Shown one piece after another: positions 9,768-18,035 of a stretch of DNA of 43,880 nt (its first letter is position 1; every line of letters begins with the position of its first letter). The translations under genes were made by a program, and so were the position numbers. This stretch comes from Bryobacterales bacterium (GTDB lineage Bacteria > Acidobacteriota > Terriglobia > Bryobacterales > UBA6623). The notes beneath the pieces were generated by a model. The model saw only the letters and a list, made by a program, of their open reading frames with translations, did not search any database and was not told where the DNA came from. Where the stretch lies: contig JAJDTX010000010.1 in the NCBI GenBank assembly GCA_022826925.1, forward strand, positions 1-43,880. Direction: 5' to 3'.

Positions 9768-12284
9768 ATGTCCTTACGGGCTACCGCCGAAGAATCCATT
9801 GCGTCGCTGACAGGGAACCTGCCTGCGCAGTGCCAGAGCGACGTTGAAACCCTGCGCCGATTCGTTCACGCCACTGTCAGCGCCGATCCGCCGGCCCCTG
9901 CCATCCCCGCGAACGAGATTCGAGAGGTCTTGCTGACCGGAGCCACCGGGTTCATCGGCCGTTTCTTCCTGCGCGAGCTCTTGCGGCAAAAAGCCGAATT
10001 GAGGGTGCATTGCATCGTCCGGGCCGACAGTGTCGCCCATGGGCACGAACGCATCCGCGCCGCGCTCGAGCAGGCGGAGGCTTGGGATGACTCCTTCGGG
10101 CCGCGCATCGAGGTAGAGGTCGGAGACATCGGCCAGGCCCAGTGCGGCCTCACAACCGAACGATTCGAGGGCCTGTGCCGCCGGATCGACGCGGTCTATC
10201 ACCTCGCGGCCGACATCAACCTCCTGAGTTCCTACCTCGATATCCGCAAGGTCAACACGTTCGGCGTCCGCAACGTACTCGAGATCTGTTTGCGCGGGCG
10301 CTTCAAGCACCTGTTCTACGCATCCACCATGGGTGTATTCCCGCAGTACTTTTGCGGCTTCGCCAACGAATTCAAGGACGACCGCATCGACCATCAGATG
10401 CAGCCGGACTTGGCAGCCATGAAGACAACGTTCCCGCTCGGCTTGCTCGGATACCCATGGAGCAAGCTGGTGTCGGAGCAGGCGCTTCGATTCGCGCAGC
10501 AGACCGGCATGCCGCTGGCGATCCTTCGGTTGCCGCAAACCAACCTGTCCAGCGAGGGATACAGCCCGGCAAACGACCTCGGCGTGCGGATGTTTGGCGC
10601 CGCGGCCCAATGCGAGACCCTGCCCGAGGGCTTCACGTTTCGAGTCAGCAACGAGGCTGTCGATACGCTGAGCCGGGTCTGTGCGGCGATATCGCTGAAC
10701 GAGAAGCGCCGTTTCACGATCTACCACTGCTGCAACCCGGAATTGGACCAATACGACTTGGAGCCCGGCGATTTTGGGTTCTATTGGCCTCAAGTGCGCT
10801 ACGACTCGTTCAAGCGGGCCTGCCAGGCGCGAGGCGAAGCCTCGCCGCTCCACGGCTACTGGGCTGTGCTCGATCATTTCAGGAAATACTGGTTCAGCAG
10901 GGACAAACCGCAACATCGGCTGCCCATTTGCGATCGGGCCCTCCGCGAGGACTGCCCCCTCCCGATCGAGTGGACGAGCACGCTGACCAAGCTCAGACGT
11001 TCCCGTGAATGGGTAGAGCGACATCGTGAGGACTGGCCGTATGTTGTTCCGCAAAGCCATCTGGACTTCGACGGCCTGATGGCGAGGGCCCGGCACTACG
11101 CCAACGAGTTGGACGTCGCCTTCGATGCTGCCTATCCGGGCTGGTTACGCCAGGCCTTGGAGCAGCTCGTCGGGGCATTGAAGCTGCCGGAGGCTCGGCT
11201 CTTGGACAACAAGCTCGGAAATATCGTCTTCGAAATGAGCCGCTTCCTGCACCAGAACGCCGAGATCGCCCGGGAAGCGCAGCGTCACCCCGAGATCGCG
11301 ACGGGGCGGATCGACAGGCCGGTTTTCATCGTCGGGATCAACCGAAGCGGCACGACCCTCTTGCACCGTTTGATGGTCCGCGACAAGCGCTTCTGGGCGC
11401 TTCGGCTCTACGAGCTCATCCAGCCGGTTCTGCCGACGGGCGAGTACTCCACTGTCTTGGGCACGCCGGACGACCCCCGGCTGACACGGACTGAGAAAGC
11501 GTACCGCTCTTTTGAAATCTTCGAGGCAATGGAGGGAGTCCACCCTGTCGCCCTCGACGAGCCAGAAGAGGACTTCCCGATATTCAAGACGGCGTTTTCG
11601 TCGTGGACCTATGCTGCCCAATTCCACGTGCCCGACTACGGCCGGTGGCTGGCCTCGCACGGTCTGGGAGATGCCTATGGCTTTCATCATCGCCTGGCAC
11701 AGCACTACACGTGGCAGCGCCTGCAGGCTCGGCCCGAGCACACAGGTCAGTGGCTATTCAAGATGCCCTTCCACCTCAGGGAGCTACAAACCCTGATCGA
11801 GACGTATCCCGACGCGCTGTTCATTCAGACCCACCGAGCGCCCGCCGAGGTCATGGGGTCCTGGAACAGCTTGGTGGAGCGGGCGCGCTCGGTCGTCATG
11901 AAGCCGACTTCTGGGGACAGAATCGGAGCCGAACAGCTTGCTTTCATGAGCGGAATGCTGAACGGGGCGACGCAATTCCGATCAGACCACCCGGAACTCG
12001 AGCACCGCTGGATCGACGTTGCCTACGTCGATCTGATCCGCGACCCCATGAAGGTCGTGCGTGACATCTATCGCCGGTTCGGCTGGCCACTGGAGCAGAC
12101 GGCCGTCGACGAAATGGGGGCGTGGCTCTCGTGGCAGGCAGAGCTGCGACGCCGGGAGACGCGGCACAGCTATCGGCTGAAGGACTTCGGCCTCACAGCG
12201 GACGAGGTCAACGCCGCATTCGCACCTTATCTCGATTTCGCTGCAGCACAGGAGATTCACACGGAACCTCCCGGCCGTCGTTGA
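9768..12284 (+). CDS. Thioester reductase-sulfotransferase fusion protein
   Basis: An 838-residue two-domain protein. Residues about 50-440 are an extended short-chain dehydrogenase of the thioester-reductase/NAD-binding-4 (male-sterility) type: TGATGFIG at 57-64 binds NADPH, and Tyr229-x3-Lys233 (YPWSK) is the catalytic pair. Residues about 515-820 are a Sulfotransfer_3-type PAPS-dependent sulfotransferase with the 5'-phosphosulfate loop GINRSGTTLLHRL from 523 and a second phosphate-binding region, HRAPAEVMGSWNSL. It is the third gene of the PKS operon, 38 bases after the radical SAM gene. Known reductase domains release acyl-ACP thioesters as aldehydes or primary alcohols. The fused sulfotransferase suggests the released alcohol, or a chain hydroxyl, is then sulfated. 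The fusion is seen directly; substrate and order are inferred. No adenylation or carrier domain is present, so it must act on the PKS carrier domain in trans. Confidence 0.88.
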   Translation: MSLRATAEESIASLTGNLPAQCQSDVETLRRFVHATVSADPPAPAIPANEIREVLLTGATGFIGRFFLRELLRQKAELRVHCIVRADSVAHGHERIRAALEQAEAWDDSFGPRIEVEVGDIGQAQCGLTTERFEGLCRRIDAVYHLAADINLLSSYLDIRKVNTFGVRNVLEICLRGRFKHLFYASTMGVFPQYFCGFANEFKDDRIDHQMQPDLAAMKTTFPLGLLGYPWSKLVSEQALRFAQQTGMPLAILRLPQTNLSSEGYSPANDLGVRMFGAAAQCETLPEGFTFRVSNEAVDTLSRVCAAISLNEKRRFTIYHCCNPELDQYDLEPGDFGFYWPQVRYDSFKRACQARGEASPLHGYWAVLDHFRKYWFSRDKPQHRLPICDRALREDCPLPIEWTSTLTKLRRSREWVERHREDWPYVVPQSHLDFDGLMARARHYANELDVAFDAAYPGWLRQALEQLVGALKLPEARLLDNKLGNIVFEMSRFLHQNAEIAREAQRHPEIATGRIDRPVFIVGINRSGTTLLHRLMVRDKRFWALRLYELIQPVLPTGEYSTVLGTPDDPRLTRTEKAYRSFEIFEAMEGVHPVALDEPEEDFPIFKTAFSSWTYAAQFHVPDYGRWLASHGLGDAYGFHHRLAQHYTWQRLQARPEHTGQWLFKMPFHLRELQTLIETYPDALFIQTHRAPAEVMGSWNSLVERARSVVMKPTSGDRIGAEQLAFMSGMLNGATQFRSDHPELEHRWIDVAYVDLIRDPMKVVRDIYRRFGWPLEQTAVDEMGAWLSWQAELRRRETRHSYRLKDFGLTADEVNAAFAPYLDFAAAQEIHTEPPGRR

Positions 12285-12464
12285 TGCCCTCCCGTTCGCT
12301 GATCGGACTGACCGGGTCGGCGCCCGGTTGGAACCGGTTCCCGAGCGTGGCGCGGCTCAGCGATTCCGCACGCTGCTCAAGAGTCCCGGCATCAATCATC
12401 CGCTGCCGGCTGTTGTCGCTCGCGGGTCGGACGAATACGGCCTCACTCCCGAGGTGACCGATGT

Positions 12465-14459
12465 CTATGAACGCCCTGAGGTTGCCGAACGCACATCAAC
12501 CAGCGTTTCGATCCAATGCCTCAGATCGTGCTTCCCAAAGGCAATATGGGCGGTCAGCACGGCTGGTCCGCTGCCATGTTCGGGCGCAGTCACCCGGAAC
12601 TTGATTCGCTCCTCCTGGCGCGGGCCGACATGCAGTTCGGCAAACGCCGGCACGCACTGCCATCCGTTGGGCAATTGCGGCTCGATGCGGAACGTCTCCG
12701 CTTCCGGCAGGTGGTTCAAGATCACGCTGTAGAGGTCGAATTCCCTGCCTGCGACCACGTTTTGCCCGTAGGGATAGAAGCGCACCCACTGTTCGTCGAT
12801 GCCGAAATTAGGATCTTCCCACGGGACGAGTTCTGCGATCACTCGCTTCTTTTCCTCCAGCACCTCGCGCATCGTCGCGAGCTGCTGTTGGTCGTAGCGG
12901 AACACTTCTTCGATGTGCTGATTCACCAACCAGTAGTCCCCTTCCATCGCAGCGATCTTGTCCAAGCAACGAAAGTGCCCCAGCCCGGGGTGAAGCAGGT
13001 GACGATTCAGCAGGCAGTAGTCGTCAAGCCCGGAAGGGCTGAAGGAGTCTCCGATGAAGAAGTAGCGCTCGCCATTGTCACGCCTGACATCCAGTCCTCC
13101 GTGATAGATCGCTTGGCCAGGGAAGTACGTGTACTGGAATTCGAACTCGTGCCAACGCAGCACCTGCCCCTCGGATAGTCCCGACACCGGCCTGATCGGA
13201 CGGTCTGTCATGGCCGGCATGTGGTACGCCGCTGGGCGCTCGAGAATGTCCCGGATCTCCTCTCCGGCATAGACCGGCACAGACTCCTCGGAGGCCATTG
13301 CCTGCACGAAATCGGTATGGTCGTCGTGAAAGTGCGTGACGAAGATGCCTTCGAGGCGCTCGAAGACGCGGCGGCGCTTCAAGCGCCGCACCCAGTTCAT
13401 GACATCCTCGCTGCCGCAATCGATCAGGAATGCGGCCTTGGTGTCCGAGACGAGCAGGCGCGAAGTGCCGGACTTGTACCACCACCGCGGCGGCGTTTGC
13501 CGCAGCTTCACTGCCATGGGCATCCATTCGATCTCTTCGCCGCCGAGGATGCGGCGTGCCCTGCTGAGCAGGTTCTCCTCGCCCCAATACCAGCGCAGCG
13601 CGTCCGTCCGGAAATACGCCCGGAACAACTGCCGAATCCGCTCGGACAACAATTCGATGTCCTTTGCGGGATCGAGCAAGATCGGCCCTCGAGCGGGCAC
13701 TACGATGTCCGGCTCGGCGGCCTTTAGCCTCGCGAGGCTGCGAAGCAGGTCGGCAGACCGGGCGGCGTAGCCGTGGTATCCGCGCGTCTCGGTCTCTTCA
13801 ATGGAGTCCTGAAGGCTGTAGATGTCGAAAATACGGCCTCCCTCGTAAATCAGATCTCCCGTGAAGGCGATTCGGCGACCGTCCAGTTCCAGCAGGTAGG
13901 AAACTGCTCCCCGCGTGTAGCCTGGCGTGTCGATCACCTTGATCGAAAGACCGCGCCACTCGAACGAGCGCCCTCCGCTAGCGGCCTCGTGCACGTACAG
14001 GTCCGAGCCGAGCACCTTGGTCGACTGCTGGGCATAGTCGTGGAATCTAGTGCCGCGAAACTCGCTCCAGAAGCCCTCGGCGTTATTGATCAGGGGAAGT
14101 TCGGCGGCAGGCGCGACCACCATTGTGCCGTTATCTGCCAGCGTCACCCCGGCCCAGGCAACGTCCCGGCGGTGGTGGGTGAGGAAGACTGTCTCGACAT
14201 CGCGCAGCGTTCCGCTTGGATCGCCGTAGAATGCGATGCGCGATCCCTCTCGGTAGATCGAAGCCCCGTTGACGCCGCCGTGCGACGCCACGACGAGTTC
14301 CGATGGCAATCGACTGTTATCGCCGCACGAGCACCAGCACAGCATGAGACCGGCGAGGCACCACCGTCGGATCCATCCGGCTGCCCACAGGGGTCTTGTC
14401 GCACTGTGCATTAGTCGGCTCGGCACCAAGCGGGCTCCGACCCGCGAAGCCACGTCCAC
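12465..14459 (-). CDS. Exported tandem metallo-beta-lactamase-fold protein with one degenerate domain
   Basis: Up to 664 residues from GTG 14459, or 648 from ATG 14411. Both give a basic N-terminus and a hydrophobic segment ending LMLCWCSCGD, a signal peptide with a poor lipobox. Two MBL folds follow. The first (about 50-300) has THHRRDVAWAG where THxHxDHxGG is expected, and TPGYTRG for TPGHTxG, so its metal site is lost. The second (about 330-560) keeps His376-x-His378-x-Asp380-His381, a GDS aspartate and a distal His in LVNQHIEE, so it should bind two metals. The last 100 residues look like an immunoglobulin-like beta domain. It converges on the PKS operon with a 180-base gap. It hydrolyses something unknown outside the cytoplasm; glyoxalase-II-like, lactonase or sulfatase chemistry are all possible. 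Confidence 0.75.
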   Translation of the reverse strand: MDVASRVGARLVPSRLMHSATRPLWAAGWIRRWCLAGLMLCWCSCGDNSRLPSELVVASHGGVNGASIYREGSRIAFYGDPSGTLRDVETVFLTHHRRDVAWAGVTLADNGTMVVAPAAELPLINNAEGFWSEFRGTRFHDYAQQSTKVLGSDLYVHEAASGGRSFEWRGLSIKVIDTPGYTRGAVSYLLELDGRRIAFTGDLIYEGGRIFDIYSLQDSIEETETRGYHGYAARSADLLRSLARLKAAEPDIVVPARGPILLDPAKDIELLSERIRQLFRAYFRTDALRWYWGEENLLSRARRILGGEEIEWMPMAVKLRQTPPRWWYKSGTSRLLVSDTKAAFLIDCGSEDVMNWVRRLKRRRVFERLEGIFVTHFHDDHTDFVQAMASEESVPVYAGEEIRDILERPAAYHMPAMTDRPIRPVSGLSEGQVLRWHEFEFQYTYFPGQAIYHGGLDVRRDNGERYFFIGDSFSPSGLDDYCLLNRHLLHPGLGHFRCLDKIAAMEGDYWLVNQHIEEVFRYDQQQLATMREVLEEKKRVIAELVPWEDPNFGIDEQWVRFYPYGQNVVAGREFDLYSVILNHLPEAETFRIEPQLPNGWQCVPAFAELHVGPRQEERIKFRVTAPEHGSGPAVLTAHIAFGKHDLRHWIETLVDVRSATSGRS

Positions 14460-14559
14460 GATCCTAGCAGTCCTTCCTCTCGGCTCGGATGGGACGGCTC
14501 AAGCGTGGCTGCCGTGCTCTGCTGCGGTGCTGGGAGAAACTAAGAGATCGAGACGCGCG

Positions 14560-15213
14560 ATGAGTCGCCCCAGCACAGGTCCGGAGCTTGCGGCAGGCCT
14601 ATCCCGTGGCGATGACGGCAAAGTCCGTTGCTTCTGGGGCGCCGGCGACCCGGATTACATGGACTACCACGATCACGAGTGGGGAGTGCCAACCGCCAAC
14701 GACCAGACCCTGTTCGAGAAGATCTGCCTCGAGGGTTTTCAGTCCGGGCTCTCGTGGTTGACGATCCTGCGCAAGCGCGACAACTTCCGGGAGGCCTTCG
14801 ATCGCTTCGACTTCGAACGAGTCGCCGAGTTTACCGACACAGATGTGGAGCGTCTGCTGGGGAATCCCGGCATCGTGCGACATCGCGGGAAGATTCGCTC
14901 AACGATCAACAACGCCAGAAGGGCCCGCGAGCTGGCTGGCGAGACAGGCTCATTGGCTAGGTATTTCTGGAGCTGGGAACCCTCCCCGCAGTCGCGCCCT
15001 GCCTGTCTGGACTACGCCACCTTGCTCTCTCTGACCAAGACCCCCGAGTCCACCGCCATGTCCAAGGACCTCAAGCGGCGGGGTTGGACGTTTGTCGGAC
15101 CAACGACCGCGTATGCGTTCATGCAGGCGATGGGCTTGGTCAACGATCACATCGAAGGTTGTTCTGCCCGGCCAAGGATTGAGCGCTTGCGGGCAACGTT
15201 CAAGCGACCGTAG
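14560..15213 (+). CDS. tag: DNA-3-methyladenine glycosylase I
   Basis: A 217-residue protein of the Tag family, which excises 3-methyladenine from alkylated DNA to start base-excision repair. The family hallmarks are visible: RCFWGAGDPDYMDYHDHEWG near the start (zinc Cys and His), FEKICLEGFQSGLSWLTIL, LRKRDNFREAFDRFD, FVGPTTAYAFMQAMGLVNDH and the C-terminal His and Cys of the zinc site (DHIEGC). The open frame runs back to 14269, but the ATG at 14560 gives a near-normal length (about 190 is usual), and upstream residues overlap the opposite MBL gene without homology. It appears to be a single-gene unit. Confidence 0.93.
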   Translation: MSRPSTGPELAAGLSRGDDGKVRCFWGAGDPDYMDYHDHEWGVPTANDQTLFEKICLEGFQSGLSWLTILRKRDNFREAFDRFDFERVAEFTDTDVERLLGNPGIVRHRGKIRSTINNARRARELAGETGSLARYFWSWEPSPQSRPACLDYATLLSLTKTPESTAMSKDLKRRGWTFVGPTTAYAFMQAMGLVNDHIEGCSARPRIERLRATFKRP

Positions 15214-15338
15214 CCGACCACTGATTGGACGGCCCCACAAGGAGTACTTCGGCAGAGAGTGATGATTCTGCATGAGTCTCCGCGCGGTAGCGCATATCGC
15301 GTCGGCCGAGTTGTCGGGCTCGGCAACCTCTTGTAGCG

Positions 15339-15368
15339 TTGGCGCAACTGGCCCGGGCGGAATAGAAT
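15339..15368 (+). promoter_or_regulatory. Candidate sigma70-type promoter for the DUF433 gene
   Basis: TTGGCG at 15339-15344, an 18-base spacer and TAGAAT at 15363-15368 match the housekeeping consensus at 4/6 and 5/6. Transcription would start about 30 bases before the ATG at 15409. Judged by eye only. Confidence 0.4.
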
Positions 15369-15408
15369 CAGGACTCGACCACCGATCCGCAGCACGAGTA
15401 TTTGACGC

Positions 15409-15636
15409 ATGAACCTTTTGGATCGCATCACCTTGGAATCGGACAAGAGAGGCGGCAAGCCTTGCATCCGGGGGCTTAGGATCACGGTTTCCGATGTCCT
15501 CGAATATTTGGCGTCCGGGATGACGGAATCGGAAATCCTAGCGGATATTCCAGATTTGGAGCTCGAAGACATACGGGCAGCGCTGGCTTTCGCGGCGGAG
15601 CGTGAGCGCAGGTCTGATTCCATCCCGATCAGATGA
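15409..15636 (+). CDS. DUF433 antitoxin-like protein
   Basis: A 75-residue protein matching the DUF433 pattern: LLDRITLESDKRGGKPCIRGLRITV, then SDVLEYLASGMTESEILADIPDLELEDIRAALAFA. DUF433 proteins are winged-helix DNA-binding antitoxins, usually followed by and overlapping a DUF5615 PIN-like nuclease toxin. Here the stop codon overlaps an ATG (ATGA at 15633-15636), the normal coupling, but the toxin frame behind it is broken. The antitoxin itself looks complete. Confidence 0.85.
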   Translation: MNLLDRITLESDKRGGKPCIRGLRITVSDVLEYLASGMTESEILADIPDLELEDIRAALAFAAERERRSDSIPIR

Positions 15637-15723
15637 AACCCTCTTCGACGAAAACATGCTCGCCTTGCCGAAGAACTCCTGCAGACTGGGGCCGCGGCTA
15701 CCAAGCTACGGCCATTGGCCTGA
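15633..15723 (+). pseudogene. Decayed DUF5615 (PIN-like) toxin remnant
   Basis: Behind the DUF433 stop, pieces of a DUF5615 toxin survive in different frames. ATG-AAA at 15633 fits the usual MK start. LFDEN is read at 15641-15655 in another frame. ARLAEELLQTGAAATKLRPLA then runs in a third frame from 15658 to a TGA at 15721-15723. The expected protein begins MK(x)LFDENL(S)xRLAEEL, so at least two frameshifts have occurred, and the catalytic C-terminal part is missing. The remaining antitoxin is thus orphaned. Sequencing errors could explain one shift but not the missing rest. Confidence 0.6.
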
Positions 15724-15816
15724 CCACGTGCGCTCGCGTGGCTGAAGCAAGACTCGTCTAGAGCAGCCTCTGCTGCCGACAACCCTTCCAACCCGGGAAT
15801 CGCGGATGATGTACGC

Positions 15817-17094
15817 ATGAATCGACGTCAATTCCTTGGCACTAGCGGCTCGCTGGCCGCCGCAGCACAGCTGTCCGCGCAAACCAATGACAAGATCGAG
15901 CGCGACCGCCAAGTGGGCATCTCGATCCTGAAGCCCAACCAAAGGGATCTCGACTACGGGTTGGCGCTCCACCGAGAGTCCATCGTTTTCGACGCCTACG
16001 GCTTTTCCCCCCGAGCAGCCGTCGATGGCGACGCCCTGCGCGAACTGGCCGAAGATGGCGGGTCCGACATCGAGCTTCAGGATCGCAGCGAGGACATGGC
16101 GATGACGCGGGCCGCCACCGTCGCGGCCGAGCGCGAGGAGTTCGTCCGGGCTTGGAACGCAGCGGGCATGACCTGCCTCTTTCAAAACTGCGGCGAGGAG
16201 AGCAGCGACCCGCTGCGGTTGATCAAGCGCTTAGCCCGCTTCACGTACCTGACGGACCATCTGGACGGCGTCCTGCGCCGCACGGTCAGCCCGGAGGGCG
16301 TCGAACAAGCCCATGCGGACGGCCTGGGCTGCCTCTACTTCACCGGCAACGGCGTGCCCCTGACGCAGCAATGGGTCTCGGTCGAGGACGAGCTGCGCTA
16401 CGTGCGCATCTTCTTTCAACTCGGGATCCGCATGATGCACGTCACGTACAACCGGCGAAACCGGCTCGGCGATGGCTGTGCCGAGACGGCGAACGGCGGT
16501 CTGAGCGACTTCGGACGCGCCGCTGTCGCCGAGATGAACCGAATCGGCGTGATCGTAGACGTGGCCCACTCCGGGTGGCAAACCAGTCTCGACGCCGCGC
16601 GAGCTTCCACTATGCCGATGGTCGCCAGCCACACCACCTGCGAGGGGATCTATCCTCACATTCGATCCAAGCCGGACCAGGTCATGCGGGCGATCGCGGA
16701 CACAGACGGATTTGTCGGCATCTGTTGCATCTCGCGATTCTTGCGGCGCACTGGAGATATCCACGCGCTGCTGGACCACGTCGACTACGCCGTCAAGCTG
16801 CTTGGCGCCGACCACGTGGCCATCGGTACCGACGTTGCTTACCGCTCGCAATACACCGAGAAGGAGGCCCGCAAGCTGCCCCCCAGGGGCAGACGACGGA
16901 CACGCTTCGCCGCCCTGTGGCCGGAAGACGACTTCGTCACCGAGGCTTCCATGACGCAAAGCCTGGCCTGGACCAACTGGCCGCTGTTCACGGTTGGCAT
17001 GGTGCAGCGGGGCTACTCCGACGACTCCATTCGCAAGATCTTGGGCGGAAACGTGCTGCGCGTAGCTCGCGCCGCGCTGGCGAGCGAAGCCTAG
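15817..17094 (+). CDS. Peptidase M19 (membrane dipeptidase)-like protein with altered metal site, Tat-type leader
   Basis: A 425-residue protein opening MNRRQFLGTSGSLAAAAQLSAQ, a twin-arginine leader, so it is probably exported folded. The body follows renal-dipeptidase family M19: RFTYLTDHLDGVLRRTVSPEG, GIRMMHVTYNRRNRLGDGC, VIVDVAHSG (His251), ASHTTCEGIYPHIRS (His272), AIGTD (Asp339) and a C-terminal KILGGNVLRV. The first metal-ligand pair, normally DGHND, reads DAYGF (59-63), and the bridging-glutamate region, normally xEGG-like, reads FTGNGV (about 175-180). Three of six canonical ligands are therefore absent. It may be a one-metal or non-peptidase member. It converges with the crotonase gene, overlapping by 4 bases. 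Confidence 0.83.
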   Translation: MNRRQFLGTSGSLAAAAQLSAQTNDKIERDRQVGISILKPNQRDLDYGLALHRESIVFDAYGFSPRAAVDGDALRELAEDGGSDIELQDRSEDMAMTRAATVAAEREEFVRAWNAAGMTCLFQNCGEESSDPLRLIKRLARFTYLTDHLDGVLRRTVSPEGVEQAHADGLGCLYFTGNGVPLTQQWVSVEDELRYVRIFFQLGIRMMHVTYNRRNRLGDGCAETANGGLSDFGRAAVAEMNRIGVIVDVAHSGWQTSLDAARASTMPMVASHTTCEGIYPHIRSKPDQVMRAIADTDGFVGICCISRFLRRTGDIHALLDHVDYAVKLLGADHVAIGTDVAYRSQYTEKEARKLPPRGRRRTRFAALWPEDDFVTEASMTQSLAWTNWPLFTVGMVQRGYSDDSIRKILGGNVLRVARAALASEA

Positions 17095-17879
17095 GCCCCC
17101 GTAAACGCCGGCCGCCGCTTTTCCACGAATGCTCGGATTCCTTCGCGACCGTCGTGGGTGCGCACGGAATCGGCTATGGCCCGCGTCTCCATTTCCATCT
17201 GCGTCTCGAGGGATTCGCCGAAGCCGCCATGCAACAGGCGCTTCGCGGTGCCTAGCGCGCAAGTCGCTCCCTGTGCCAAGCTGCCGGTCAGCGCCTCCGC
17301 CTCGGAAACGAGATCATCGTCGGAAACGACCCGCGAGGCTAGACCCCATTCCACGGCCTCTTCAGCCGACAGCACGCGGTTCGTCAGCGCTAAGTCCAGC
17401 GCCCGCCGCAGGCCGACCAATCGCGGGAGGAAGTACGTGGAGGACCCGTCGGGCGTCAGGCCGGCCTTGGTGTATGCCATGGTGAACTTGGCCGACTGCG
17501 AGGCTAGGACAAGATCGCCGGAGATCGCCAGGCTGAAGCCGCCGCCGGCCGCGAAGCCGTGCACGGCACAGACCACCGGCGCGGACTGGCGGGTCAGTCT
17601 CGAGACCGCGCCGTGCAGGTAGGTTGTGGTCTCCTTCAGGTAGGCCGGCAGATCGTCGCCGTGCTTGACGAAGGTCTTCAGGTCACCTCCGCCGCAGAAC
17701 ATCGGCCCCCTGGCCCGGATCAATACCGCCCGGATGTCGGGGTTCTCGTCGCACTCTATTGCTGCCGTCAGCAGCTCCCGGGCCATCTCGGCATTGATGA
17801 CGTTGGCACGGTCGGGTCGGTTCAAGATCAAGTGCGCCACATGGTCCTTGACGTTGAGTTCGATTTCGCTGAAATCCAT
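17091..17879 (-). CDS. Enoyl-CoA hydratase/isomerase family protein, PaaG-like
   Basis: A 262-residue crotonase with start at ATG 17879 (MDFSEIELNVKDHVAHLILNRP). Oxyanion-hole segments are FCGGGDLKTF and HGFAAGGGFSLA. Where true hydratases carry their first glutamate there is YTKAGLTPDGSSTYFLPR; the PDG aspartate with no PExGL glutamate resembles PaaG-type isomerases rather than beta-oxidation hydratases. It likely acts on a CoA thioester in the cytoplasm by isomerisation or hydration. No catabolic partners are adjacent. Confidence 0.87.
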   Translation of the reverse strand: MDFSEIELNVKDHVAHLILNRPDRANVINAEMARELLTAAIECDENPDIRAVLIRARGPMFCGGGDLKTFVKHGDDLPAYLKETTTYLHGAVSRLTRQSAPVVCAVHGFAAGGGFSLAISGDLVLASQSAKFTMAYTKAGLTPDGSSTYFLPRLVGLRRALDLALTNRVLSAEEAVEWGLASRVVSDDDLVSEAEALTGSLAQGATCALGTAKRLLHGGFGESLETQMEMETRAIADSVRTHDGREGIRAFVEKRRPAFTGA

Positions 17880-17993
17880 GGCCAGAGTGTAACCCGCGTT
17901 CGACCGCGGGCAGGAATGGGGGGAACTTTGCACTCTGCGGCCTCGAAACGAGAGTTCGGATGAAGCTGTCGGAATATTTTTTATAAATAGATA

Positions 17994-18023
17994 TTGATTG
18001 CGGTAGATAGATTACGATATACT
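17994..18023 (+). promoter_or_regulatory. Promoter of the S24 repressor gene, near-leaderless transcript
   Basis: TTGATT (17994-17999), an 18-base spacer and TATACT (18018-18023) form a good sigma70-like promoter, preceded by a run of A/T at 17973-17993 like an UP element. The likely start point near 18030 leaves only a few bases before the ATG at 18036, where only a weak GGGTAG precedes the start. Confidence 0.5.
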
Positions 18024-18035
18024 GCGGGTAGAGCC

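Noticed and set aside
12324..12337. Inverted repeat CCGGTT-GG-AACCGG between the reductase-sulfotransferase and MBL genes
   Set aside because: Considered as a terminator, but the loop is only 2 bases and no T-run follows on either strand.
12328..12732. Plus-strand open frame after the reductase-sulfotransferase gene, with a faint PEP-mutase-like start (RFRTLLKSPG)
   Set aside because: The resemblance covers only about ten residues, and most of the frame is antisense to the MBL gene.
14269..14559. 97-codon N-terminal extension of the Tag frame
   Set aside because: Overlaps the opposite MBL gene, has no homology to Tag, and a good-length protein begins at ATG 14560.
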